Below the pieces are notes generated by a model. The model did not search any database, was not told where the DNA came from, and saw only the letters and a list, made by a program, of their open reading frames with translations. A stretch of 64,000 nucleotides of DNA from Balanoglossus misakiensis (Eukaryota > Hemichordata). Both the position numbers and the translations under genes were made by a program. The stretch is from contig CM082585.2 in NCBI GenBank assembly GCA_040954595.2, forward strand, positions 10,168,001 through 10,232,000. The letters run 5' to 3'. Below are positions 45,201 through 58,400 of this stretch, in pieces (the stretch's first letter is position 1; every line of letters starts with the position of its first letter).

Positions 45201-46402
45201 GTGACGTGTGTGCGTGGATGAACTCTATAACGTAGGCCAGAGATAACTGATAACCCAGCCGATTTGCTTCCCCAAACTAGGCAAAGGCCTGAGATAGTCC
45301 GGTAGACTGCTTCCAAACTCTGTAATTGTGTTAACGAACGCGTAAAACACACCAATTCTTCTGGAGGTACGACCGGAGAAGTAAAATATGTAGTTTAAAA
45401 TTACGAAAGACTGGAATGATAAGATAAGGTTATTAAACTGCAGCTGCTGATCCCGGCACGGGCTTTATTGATTCATATCTTGATCGAGTGTTACGTATAC
45501 GACTATTTGAGACGAAACGTTTAAATATTAATAATAATCTTAAACTGTTATCCCAGCTCCCGGTCCCAACCCTTGTCGCAAAACTCATCAATGCTGTTGT
45601 GTATTAACGAATTACACAACTATATTGGCCTGAGGGCGATAGAAATCTAGATGGCCGTAATATTAAGCATTTCCCTCAGAGTGTTTCCTTCGGAACTGAG
45701 AGCTGACACTTTGCGAAGCTTCCAAAACCGACGGGCTATTTCCCACGGAAAAAGAAACGTATAAGAAAAATATTGGAGTGGTGGCGCCCTTCGAATTAAC
45801 ATTAGCTTTGAAAGTCAATGTTTCTCGACATTATATCGAGAAATTACCTGTTATAGTGCATTTGCACTTTCTTAGTCTATTCTCCATTTAGCTATAAAGA
45901 GATATGCGAAAGGCGCCCTCAGCGAGCCCTCGTCGTGTCACGTACCGCCAAGACTTCGCTTTTGTGTGATTTGAAATAAAAACAGGCCTTCTCAGTTCAG
46001 TGTCGAAACTAAAGTATTTCCACAGAGAAATCACTCCGATGGGACAGATTGAAACCTGCTTAGCAAACTAATACGTTTGATAATGAAATAAGGGTTTTAT
46101 AATCACCATAACTTTTCCCTCACAAGATGCATTGACGTAAAGGTAGACAAAAGATGAGCCAGGGCCCGGACCAATTAAAACTCAAAATGCTATCAGGTTG
46201 TCATGGCATCGTTGCAAAACACGGTGTCACGTGTTTCGCTAAATCGCCACTCAGCGGCGAGGCTTGGCGATGGCATTCAGAGCCGACGAGTGCAGAGCCA
46301 GTGAGTAACGTTGCATTTTCACTTTTAGGGACGACAGGACGAGAGAAGCTATATCGTCGATGACATATCTGCAGACCTGAAGAAAGTTGCACGGCGAATC
46401 AG
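42253..46402. other. Gap with presumed 5' exon of the sulfotransferase gene
   Basis: No recognisable coding exon in 4.1 kb. The missing 5' exon of the minus-strand sulfotransferase should lie in here, and the promoter of the plus-strand discoidin gene should lie at the right end. Short open frames at 42478-42711, 43959-44198 and 44900-45163 have no splice or similarity support. A T16-G14 tract occurs at 42806-42835. Confidence 0.45.
42806..42835. repeat. T16-G14 homopolymer junction
   Basis: Sixteen T bases are followed directly by fourteen G bases. Such compound tracts are prone to slippage, so the length may be uncertain. Confidence 0.88.
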
Positions 46403-49400
46403 ATGACGCGGCGAAAAGACCTCCAAGATGGCGGCGTTGCGCTCCTCCTGGTCGCGCTGGTCACCATAGGAAGTCTTCACCAATTGACAGATGCTTTCAA
46501 CGCAACTGAGGTAAGCCAGGTGTAGCATTAAGCTTACTTAAAAGAAAACACTACAGTTTTAATTCTGTAGACTACTGAGCGGAAAAAACACTCACTGCTG
46601 CCGAAACAGCATAGGTAAACTTGCAGCGGGTCTAAATTTTAAGCTGTTTCTTTCAAAACAACCGGGGAAAAACAATTCACTTAGCGGACGGAAGTCTTGT
46701 TATGTCTCTCTTATAAATTTACTTTCCACCTGATTTCCTCACGAATTAAAGTTGCCAGTTCTGAGAATACATACTTCAATGCGATAACGTTCTTTTACGA
46801 TGTTGGCAAATCTTTAGAAGATCCTATACCTTGAAAGTTCTTTTAGAGATAAAAAGAAAACGACAGCGTGCGTATGACAACACCGACTGAATGGTTTACG
46901 ACGTATGCATGGTTTAGACATATATAATAGTATTGTAAAAAAAATCAGCAAAATACGGTGCGATAAAATGTATTGACTTATAAAAAGCATGTCTTGGCAT
47001 TTAGACTTTTAATCGCGATAGTAGACCGCGGTTCCGTTGATGCACTGTAAATATTACCTTTATGGAACTGTATATGTCAAGACGTCAGGCTCGTCCGTCT
47101 TGATTTTTATTCCACTTTGGGAAGAACACGCGGATGAATTCTGCAGTTCTTTAGCAATTTCCATCTCAATGAAGCTGTTTACTGTACAGTTTCGTAAAAT
47201 GATGATTGAGAGTTCCAGAAACAGCGGTGTGAGTTTGTAATGAACATCGTATTTTTACCTGTGACCAGTCGGAACTGCAGAATACGTGGTTACATCTCAA
47301 ATGCGATTTTGGGAGTGTGTGGGAGGGGGGGGGGGGGGATATGCTACTTCTGTTTCTAGAGTTACGTGCTAAAAGTTAAAACACCCATAATTTTATTTTA
47401 TTATTATATTCCTGGAAAATCTCTAAGTGTCGATGGATAATTATTAGATAGGCCAATGCGAAAGTCGACTGAAAATGAAGACAAGGGTCCCTAGGACACC
47501 ATAACAGGAATTTACGTGTATTTATGACTTAAAGCATGGTATCATAAATTGTTGTCCGGCTCTATGCTTGGCACAGGGCTTCCCCTAGGATTGGCTTTTA
47601 AGTGTCTCCGGCGGCAGTCTGTCATAAAACCCTGATGAAATCAGTGGAAACAATAAAATCACATAAATGCCGGATTCTTTATTGTACGTTTTGAATGACC
47701 CTCGTGGCATTTCGAGATAACTGCCAACAATTATAGAGACCACTCAAACGGACTCGTGGTCACGTGGGGTGCGGCGGTCACGTGGGTGCCGCGCCCCTGC
47801 AGCAATGGCGTTTGTATTTGCGCGTGAGAATATCACGATTTAATATAGTCAACCTGTGCCTCGCTTTGTGTGCTCCAATCAGGCACATTGGAGATTGAAG
47901 GCGAATTGCTGGTGTGATAGGAGATTGAAATTGCAAAAGAGAATGTAAAACCCTAAATTAAATATGGACCTGGTTCCACTGCGTAATACAACACCCATTT
48001 CATCTGTGACTTTCAAACGATCTAAAAATTCGAGCGTAAAGTGAAACTGTACAGAACTGCCCCTCTTGTAAAAAAAATCAACCTACTTCAACGCTTTTCT
48101 GTGAATTCTCAAGGCGCGAGATGTCTTAAGAATGTTTCAGGTAGCTTTTCATCAAAACTCCATTACTTATTCTTGTAGCGTTAGTTCAACGCACAGGCTT
48201 ATGTGTGCCTGCAAGCCGTTGTCTATAGACAGGAAATGAAAGAGTAATTTTCACTCCTTCGTATGTGCCTCGCGTACATTGCTTGCTCTCTCGGAAAATT
48301 AATTGACAGCGGGCGGTGTCAAAGGGGTCTTAATTACAGCGTATCAGAATGCCGTCACTCAACATTTGTGTTGTCAAGTTAGACCGTAATCAGCTCCTTT
48401 AAGAGTGGAGTGCTTGCAAAATGTAGCCGGGTATTGAAATTGAGATATTTTTAAATGATTACTTTAAACGCATATATTAGAAGGACTTTGCATTGTGCGT
48501 AACTGCAAATTAGGAAAAAGGCACCTCGTGTTCATGTTTTCGATAATCCCTGAACGTGTATTCCTTAATGTGTTTCCTCTGTGACGTGGTCAAACGATTA
48601 CATCGAAGTGAAGTTGTAGAAAGGACAAATGAATTTTCCATTTGAAACTTTCCGATTGCTTTTGGTTCAAGAAAACAGCGACGTCACTATCCCCGGCATA
48701 GAGGGAAGTGTCTTTCCGGCCATTTCTTTTAGCGACACGGCATTTTTCATTGATGATAGGTAATCGTTTTCGTCCTGCTAACTTGCTTGGGGAACTTCAC
48801 AAGCTAAGTTAATAGGTATAGATATGACAACTCTTACACTTAGGGATAAGATATACAGAATAACAGCTAACAGCCAGAATAATGGTTATGTTTTAGCATA
48901 TGGGAAATAAAATTGATGACGTCACTCACCAACTTTAATATACTTCAGGTTTTCCTTGCGTATAAGGCTATATGTCCACCTGTTAACGAAAATCGTTGTG
49001 AGTGAGGCCCCCGGCTGACCCGCCAAGCCCGGCATCGAGGTCAACTGTGACAAACAGGGAACATCAAGGCGATTTTCGATCAAAGAGAGTTAACCATTTT
49101 TGTGATGTTGCCATGGTGACCTGATCACCGGGAGCGACAATTTCGCGGAAATCAACCGCGTAATTGGAAGCAAATTGATCTGTATTCAACGGAAGAAAAA
49201 CAATTTATGAAGTAGAGCTACTGCGGCGTTGATAGAAAAAAATACCGGCATGAAGACCCTATTTCTTGCGTTTTAATCCACCAGATTTATTTCGCGGTTG
49301 TTTGCCACAACGGCGGAATAATAAGCATCCTAGCTTGGCGGTGAACCCATCTGAAGCTAAATAGGGGACCATTATGCAATCACCGCGACTGATAATTGCG

Positions 49401-52400
49401 TCGCTTTGTGAGTTGAGTTTGTGTCAGCGGTCGGTTAAGAAAAACTGAAATGCGTACAAAATGACATTGACTTCACGTTCCGCGCTTGATCAGAAAGCAG
49501 TGTTCAGATGTAGCATAATGCGGTGCGTTGATTGACGTTTCGATATTGCAGCTTTTCGAGTGTACTGGGGGTGATTCGCAACAGCATATAGGGCGATAAC
49601 TACAACTCGATGCCTGGTAAAATGCTAAAATAACACGTATATTATAACATGCAGGCTTACAGACGACACATTACCGTCCAGTGTAATTGGACATAAATTT
49701 TATCAAGTGAAGGTATACTGCTATTATCTTTTTCTCGGTACTGATTACATCAGGCAGTGGGCGATGCTAATGTCTGGGGCGCCCTAATTTGCCTTGATTG
49801 TCCGCTCGGGACCTCGTCGCCTGTTTTAGTCGAATTAACCATCCTGTCTGACGCCAGGGAAAGTACAGCGAAAAGAGTGCTAATCTAAAACCAGTGAAAT
49901 CACTCAACGTGATAAGAACAAAGTTTATGTCAATTTAAGCACCCCCGGGTTTTGAAGGTTAAGGGTAAAGACTTGGATCCAAACAGCGCGCGATCGAACA
50001 TTTTATTTTAATATTTAACCGGAGAGACAGAAGATATAGATTTCCGCCCCCCCCCCCGTTTATTCCATTTAAATTAACCTCTGGAACCCGAGTGCTAATA
50101 TGTAGAGGTCATTGGTCAGATTAACTGGTCAGTTCAAGATTAGCTTAATCCGCAAAATACATCCCATGCCGCGTGCAACAGTAAATCTTGGATTACTGGC
50201 ACAAACACACACACATGCACGGCATCTGCAAATTACTTCTGCTTTAAGCTGCACAAAAACTTCCACTACGCGGATTTCAATCTGATCTCGTTCTTTCAGG
50301 CGTCGTTTTGATGGAGGAAATGGAAAAAATCTCAACTCATGTGATAACGCGTCACTTTCAGTTTTTTTTTCAAGACGCGGAGGTATACGCGCGTCTCAGG
50401 AGGACCTCTCCAGATGATCCCCTCGTTAAACACGCCAGCATTGTCGTAAAGGTTCCAAGCCTCTTTACGGCACCGACAGATCCTCGTTCGTTACACATTT
50501 TCCCGCGGGAGAGGAAAATAAGCTCCGTTGAACTGATTTAACTCAAAAAATCCATAACGACACAAATATCAAACCCTAAAGGTATCGTTAAAGTTTACGT
50601 TCATAACCTTACCTGAATTTGCAAGCGGAAAAAGATACAGTTTATGTACTCGAAGGTCTAATTAATGTACACGATTTCAAAAGTCAAAGTTTCTGATTAT
50701 TTGCGCCCATGGAATGATTGGTCAGTGTAGTCAATGTAGCGCCATTTTCTCATCATTATAATAAATCAACAGCCTTGAACATTTCAAGGTGATCGTCCTT
50801 CTTATATGTACCAACGGAAACACCTGTCATTACTCACGCCGCCATGATAGAAAATTTCCCAGGTGACCTTTGACCCCGAAGTGTGCGACACGTTCGTTTT
50901 CTTCTTGCGTTAAAGTGTATCATCAGTCTCAAAAACCAATGATCTTTTACAAATGCGGGAACAATCGATTACTTTCTTCAGCGTTTGTGTTCAACAATGC
51001 ACGTGAAATATTGATTTTGCATTTTTCTAATTTAAAATCACGGTATTTGGAGAGGCTCGTCAATTAACATTCTCCGATAAAATCTCTTTGCTGATCGATG
51101 GACTATTCTGGCGGCAACAGAGAACGTCGATAATAAATGGGTTGCCGTGCACTGTTCATTTTTGAAAATCCTCAATGTCGATTTCACTTTGCATGACATA
51201 ATTAGCAAGAAATGCAATTCCATTATTTCTAGTGAAATGAACAACAAACTGATGAAGAAAATCGTTCAAAATGGCATGGCATTTTAAAGATGGCCATTAT
51301 TAAATATTTGAAAGGTCCACCGTGACTGTACGATTATTCCCCTTTCAATGTATTTTTCATTTCCCTTAGCACCAAAGCTATTTTGGAACGATTCATACCT
51401 GTTGACAATTCATCGGAAAATGTATCGATCCGCGCCCCGACACAGTTGCGGTGGATGAATTCAACCTGGTTTTTGCAAGAATGGAATTGTTTTGTGCAAT
51501 ATTATTATATTTCCTATCAGTTCATATGAGGTGCTATTACGGCTGGTTTCTCATGATTGTTCATGCATCGGGGAATCTGTAGCGATGAGGTATCGGGCTC
51601 TGACGAGAACAGTGATCCACGGAGACACGTATCTGATTCACGTTCATTTATTGTCCAGAACTACTCCAGTACATCAAATACGCCCAGTAAAGTACATGAG
51701 GAAGGGAACGAACTCAGTAGCCTGAGGTACTCCCATCTCCCGTTAGATTATTTTTTCTAACTTTGGAAACAAAGTTCTCTTATAATTACTTTTCTCAAGG
51801 CGTGGTTAATAATGTAAAATATCACAAATACAATGTGTTACAATTTCATTGGACATCAGTCAACTCTATACGTACCAATTTACATAAAGTGTTATATAAC
51901 AAAGTCAGTTCGGTGATGATTGAGAATCAGAGCAGTCAGTTAAACACCCGCTCTCCCTATCTACTTCAAATACATAAAATCAAATACTATCAAACATTGA
52001 CATTCCCGAGCTCTGGCTTAATTAACCCTTGAAATCGTATTTGACCTTTATACAGATCGTAACAGTGCCACGGGAAGTAATTTGCAGCATGTCCGGTGTA
52101 CACACACACAAACTTTGGTCTCAAGTTCTTTTTTTGTAAAGCCCTCCAAGTTCTATATAGGGACAAAGTCGCTCACTTTTAACATTATTCTGGCTAATTT
52201 AGTTCCTTCTGACGGTCTATTGAAAATGGTTCTGATGCATTTTGATGACCATAAGCACCAAAGTCGTTTCGCAGCTAGTAATTCAGAGAGAAAATTGCCG
52301 TTTCGGAAGAAGGCCCTCATATAGAAAGCTTTCCTAAAATTTTCCTGCAACATTTAACATGACCTGATCGCGTTTTCTCCGCCTTGTCGCATTATGATTG

Positions 52401-55400
52401 TTAAATGCTTTTAATTATCAAAAATATCCCCACAGTTAACTTGACGGCCTTGAGGTAAAGGAAATCCCACACGTTTTAGTAGGCAACGTCAATACTGCAA
52501 CGCATTTTTATTGAGGGTCACGACCACGCCGTCACTTTGTATAGTACATGTATCGCCGCAGGGGGTCTGCCCACTTATCAGAATGTCGACACTGAGTCCC
52601 TTCTATCTAATCCATCAAAACGGTGGCTTGATAGTGTTATGTCTTTTAACAGGAACAAGAGAAATACATTTGCGTTTCTGTTTCAGTGAATGGTGAATTT
52701 GCGGTCTGCGTTTTAATAGGCCGCAAATTGATGTTGAAAATTTATTCTATAGATAAATGTATTCTGTGGTCAATATCGACTTTGGCATTTATTATAATGT
52801 ATATTCGGGTTCTTGCCATACGTTAAATCCTTCCAAACAGCGGTTTGATATCGCCACTTTGATTTACTAGGCATCTGTGCGGATGTGCTCATAACTAACG
52901 ACACTGGATAAGTAGTAAATTATCGCAGATGAAAGTGGTTTAGAAGTGCTTTTAATTCGGTGGTAATAAATAAACAGGAGAATTTATACCTGTGATATTC
53001 GGTGTCAACGTCGTAAATATAATTCCAAGTAGCGACATTTCCACATTTACCAGTAAAGAATGTCAACTGTTACCAAAAGCTATGTATGTTAACTCCAATA
53101 TATAAGGTGTTAGGCAACTATATTGAAAATGAACGTTCTATTATAGTTGTGCAGAAATCGGTCATTTGCGTCGATGTTTGATTTTACACTGAAACAAATA
53201 AGGTGCGATGCGCATGCGTCCAACCCGGTACCGTCTCTTTGACATCTTCAGATTGCAGCGCTACAAATAATTAACAGTCTATATCGAAGAAGAGAGACCG
53301 TCAGTTAACTACCATTTTTCTCACTTAGGGTAATTTATAAGTAGGACTTTTCTAATATTATAGTAGACTATATGTTTAACAAAGAAATATGGCGAGACGG
53401 CTTGGATACGGTGGAGCTGTCTTATTTCAGGTACACGTTGATCAAAAGACTGTAGTACAACCCTAATGACAAGTTATGGTCTCCTAGAGCGCTTTCTTTG
53501 TAACCTTACACAAAATAGATTATTCAATTTTGAACGAATTTGTATCTGTTTATCCATACAGGTAATTTCCTCCCGAGATTGTCCCCGGTTGATTAAATAG
53601 TACGGTCGCGCCATATTTTAATAATCGCAGACTGTACTGTGCACTTTTTTGTTGCTATGTGTGTACGCATGTCACCAAAACCACGTGACTGTGGGTTGCA
53701 GGTGACGTGATCCAACACTTGCTAAATTACTAAAAATAATAAAAGTTAGACACGGTCCTTTTCCACTTTTCGTTGTCGACTTGCTGACCCGCGGGATAAA
53801 CACATATGGATCCATCAATAACTGGCCGATCTCAAATCGCGTAGTGGCTGTGAATATTGATTTGTTTAATAGGACGATCAAAACACATAAAATTCCTACG
53901 CTTGGTTAAACATTTGATTAAAGTTACTTTTGGATTGGGATTCTGGCCGTGAATTACGATCCGCATACGTGTTGTGTCATATAAGACTCGGAGTGTAATC
54001 AACTGGATCCATTTCCCTGATATCACTGCTAAATCCGAAATAAAAAGCCTGACCTAACCCAAGCCCTCGTAATTTTTTGTTGGGTGTTTTTTATCGTGCG
54101 TGGCATCGCTACATAAGTGCACACATTAGTATCCTTGACGTTTAAAGGGAAGATAGGAAGCTGCGCCAGAGAAAAAATATCACGCAGCCTTCTTGAGATG
54201 CCTTCTTGAGGGGATATTAACTGCCGTAAAGAAGTGGTGGGCGATTTACGACAATAAACATCTTGCCATAAAAGCCGTCATAGAGCGCGCGAAATAAAGG
54301 TTCTGACAAAAAAGCATTGAAGCGTGGCATAACAATAAAACGACGGTCCTATGACTTTCAAATTTATTTTCAGTTAACATTTTTATGATAGTACATGAAG
54401 TTAAATTCTTTATCTCGTCACAGTGGAAATCTTTAAGGCTTCTAGCTTAGTACTTTGCAGTATAATTTTACTGTTGCACAGCCCAAGGGTGGTAAACTTC
54501 CTGGATGTTCTTAGGTTTGAAAGCGAAAGAACGGAATAAGTTGTCTTACTTTGGAGCGACGGGTTTTACGTGTTGTTTTAGATGGCATGCCACGGTGATA
54601 TTGAACGTCATGCAAATACGCGATTCTATCCATTACGAGCAGTCGTTATTGGCGTTCAATATTTGCATAAGAGCAGCACATGTGCGCATGGGGGCCGAAA
54701 TCGCCGCGTTGCAGTTTGACAATAACTGTTCATCAGGGTCGATATTGGCAATCAGAGTAGAGACAAACTCTTCAGAGTATTAATTCTCTGGTTTTCATTT
54801 CCCGTGCCTTTGTAGACACCACTAAATCTCGCTTTTATTAAGTTGTCAAACCTGCGCCTTTTAAGAAACGAGAATTCATCTGTGATGAACGTGTCAGCAA
54901 ATGCCAAACGGCAATTCGACACGATTTCTCTAAGTTTAACATTGGAGGAACTAAAACAGGGGTTTGTGTGGTCTTGAAGAGCTCTGCTGTCTTTCTTGTT
55001 TCCCATTAAAAGGAGTTGTAATCTGACCGTTGATTTAATTTTCGAGGCAGAAAATAATTTCAAATGCACAGAAATCGCACCTTCTTTCGTACGAGGGATG
55101 GATTCTCGATGAAAGTCACACCTTTTGATAATTCTGTGGACACGAGCTGCTCCATCTGATCGAACCAGTGTTACTTTAGAAACTACTTCGGCAGGTAATC
55201 TCTGTTTAATGAACCGAACCCAGTACCCTTACACAGAAGCCGCCGTTTTCTGAGCTCAAACACCATCTAATATACCTGAACTTGCGTTAACGTATAGAGA
55301 TTATTTAAGAGCATTCATAAAACTTAAAAGACCATTTACTATTTAATAACGAAAGCAATCCGCTTTTAAAGAATGAATACATTTGCAGGCCTTCATCATC

Positions 55401-58400
55401 CCCGCTGGTCATAATAGTTTCGCCCGCCAGTCGTTAACATTAATTCGCCCTGTTCTTATAATCAACAATCCGTAGGATGTTGTGTTCATATGATATGACA
55501 TGAAATGGGTGTAAGGACACGATGGGTATCTCCAGGTGTCAGATATTTTGGATTTTTCTCTTTCTTCTTATTTTGAACTTTGATTATCGCTATTGCTTTG
55601 ATCCTGCCCAGGTGCCACTTGGAATGGAAAGCGGGATCATCAGCGACGCCCAGCTGGCGGCATCCTCGGCGCTAACGTCTCACGAACCGCCGGCCAGCCG
55701 GCTGAACAGCGCGCTAAGTTTGACAGCCTGGTGCCCGGCAACAGTTGACCAAAACCAATGGCTGGAAGTTTCCTTCGGCGAGTTCGTCACGCTGACGGCG
55801 GTCTCGACGCAGGGGCGAAGCGAAGCCGACGAGTGGACGCAGAGCTACAGTGTCTCCTATAAAACCTACGACTTCTGGCAATTTTACACCGATACAAACG
55901 GCATCGTACAGGTAAGCGCATCCATCCTGTCAATAAAGATCCTCGTCATATACACACACTGCAGTTAGCATTGTATTTTTTATCCTCCTAACACATAAGC
56001 TCCAACGTCATCGCGCCAAGCTTGTTATTTGTCCTCGCTGAACTCCCAGATGTTGCTCTCGTATATGTCCATTAAAATACGGATAATGAGCGCCTTCCCA
56101 CCAAATCCTACCGCCGTTTTCCTAAGCTTCAAATCGGATTTAATATTGTAAATTCAAATGTTACCGTATCTATTGTATGATAGGGACACGAGCGATATGT
56201 AATTTGGGCGAATTTTGAGCGATATTATCCAAAACACCGTGTCCCAATAATACTGACACAAGACTAAAAATTGAAAGGAAGCACATTGAAACTTTAGGTA
56301 TAGGTAGAGTGTTGGTGACATGATTGTGAAGCAGTGAAATGCACGTGTAACATTCTGGGATTGCGATAAAGTAAATGGTGTACGTGACAAAGTGCTGACA
56401 GAAGGGTTTATGTGGGCACGACGGATGTATATATAAATCTCACACATACATGTTTTCTGTGAATTCGCCAAACAAAGTCACTTAACTCTGTAAGCGACGC
56501 CAGTAAGAGTGGCGGCTGAGGTGTAGGAATTATACTCTGCACATTTGTTTGCGGAGTTTAAAATTGGTTTTGCGTCTTACATTTCCTTTCAAATTCGAGC
56601 AGCACAGACTACACCTTGTAGTTCAGTTGGTGTAAAGTTCATAGCTCTTCCAGCCTACCGCGAATAGAAACTGTATATCACAATTTATAGTGAGTGAGCG
56701 GCGTTGATAATTGAAAGCCGACAGCGTCCGCTTTTATACTGTAGCCAGGGGAAGTTGCACGATTTTAGATGAATATCAATTCTGCAAATATATCAATTAA
56801 TTTGGCCGTGTTTTAGATGGTGTTTGTCATCCATCACACAGGAAAGACGTCAACACATAGAACGGACTTCTCAATCAACGCTGTTATGCGTCAACCGGCG
56901 AATAATGAAATCTGTCATAAGGATGTGTTTGTCAAAGCTTAGTCAGACGCAATTACAAACTCACCAGGCCATAGAAAGCATTTAGTTGAGATGACAGGAG
57001 ATCGCCCGAAGTTTGATGTAAATAAATGGCCGTATATTTTGGACCAAGTAACAAGTGCCAGTTACGTGTTTTAGTGTTAAAAAGGATAACGCGTGACTTC
57101 CGAACGATTTTACCTGGACTGCCTGTGCTAAAACTGGTCTAGGTTTGAAGGTGCGCAGGGACAACTACGTGAAATTCGCTTGCTGGGTAGTTTTAACCAC
57201 ATTCCCCGAAGGGCTAGATTTTATCTCAGCGTTCGCCAACTTTCTCGCTTACCGTCTGTAACCCCAGGGCTCAGTCGTAATAGCTTTTGACACTTGATTA
57301 CTCGCCTGGTAATCACGCTGTGAAAACAAGTGCCACCTGAGTTGAGCTTATTTAATCTACAACGGGTTAGACACCATGATTTATGTAACGTGATTCGTGA
57401 ATTGTTCACGCTTCATGGACTTTGTTTCTGATCACTTCCAAGTGCCAATATTAGAAAAAATACAATACCATCATTTCCGTGGAAAATTCTAGTAGTAGTG
57501 GTGGTATTTCGGCAAATAATGGGTTTATATACTTAAGTGTGAGATTGATCATTTCTTTCAACGCTCTCGCTTCGTTCTAAATGAAATCCAGCGATGCGCA
57601 CCAATATCCGCTGGAGTACGAGATATCGTAAGTGATTACGCACGGAGCCTTGAAAATGTTTCGCCTCTACCTTTTTCTTTCTATTTTGATAGTAAATGCA
57701 ATCTCCAGCAAGCAAATAAGAGACCTATGAGTCAGAGGATAAAATGTTCATTTCTGCAATATCCGTTCTGTTTATTGAACGTTATGAGGGGTTAATATCA
57801 CTACAGAAGATACTGTAAATATCAATTACATATGACATATGGTTTACATTTAACCATTTTCACACACACACATACATACTCATACATCCATCCATTTATA
57901 CACATACATTCACACATACATACATATATATATATTAATTTTTAAATGCGATTATTTATCATTGAAGTGTACATTCGTACTTTCATTTTTACAATCTTAG
58001 ATTTTTGACGGGAACTCAGACAGAACAACTGAAGTGCAAAATCCTCTCCCCAAACCCGTAGAAGCTGAAAAAGTAAGGATTCATCCCAAAACATTCAACG
58101 GCAACATGTGTTTGCGTGCCGAGTTCTATGGCTACCGTATGGGTAAGTTGTACCATCTACGTTTCCACTGCAGTGTGGGTCGTATTATGTTATTTCTGTC
58201 TGTCATCTTGCATGATGCTGTGATTTTTTGGCAGCGCTTACCAATGAAATCGGGAATTGGGTAAAGACAGTTCCTTATTTATCACGATTCCCTGATGTGT
58301 CTTAATCTTAACATTAAGTACACCGGCGTTTTGATATGATCACAGACGGATAACGGCAACAGTTAATTACGACAGTCAGCAATCTTCTCTGCCGTTCCGT

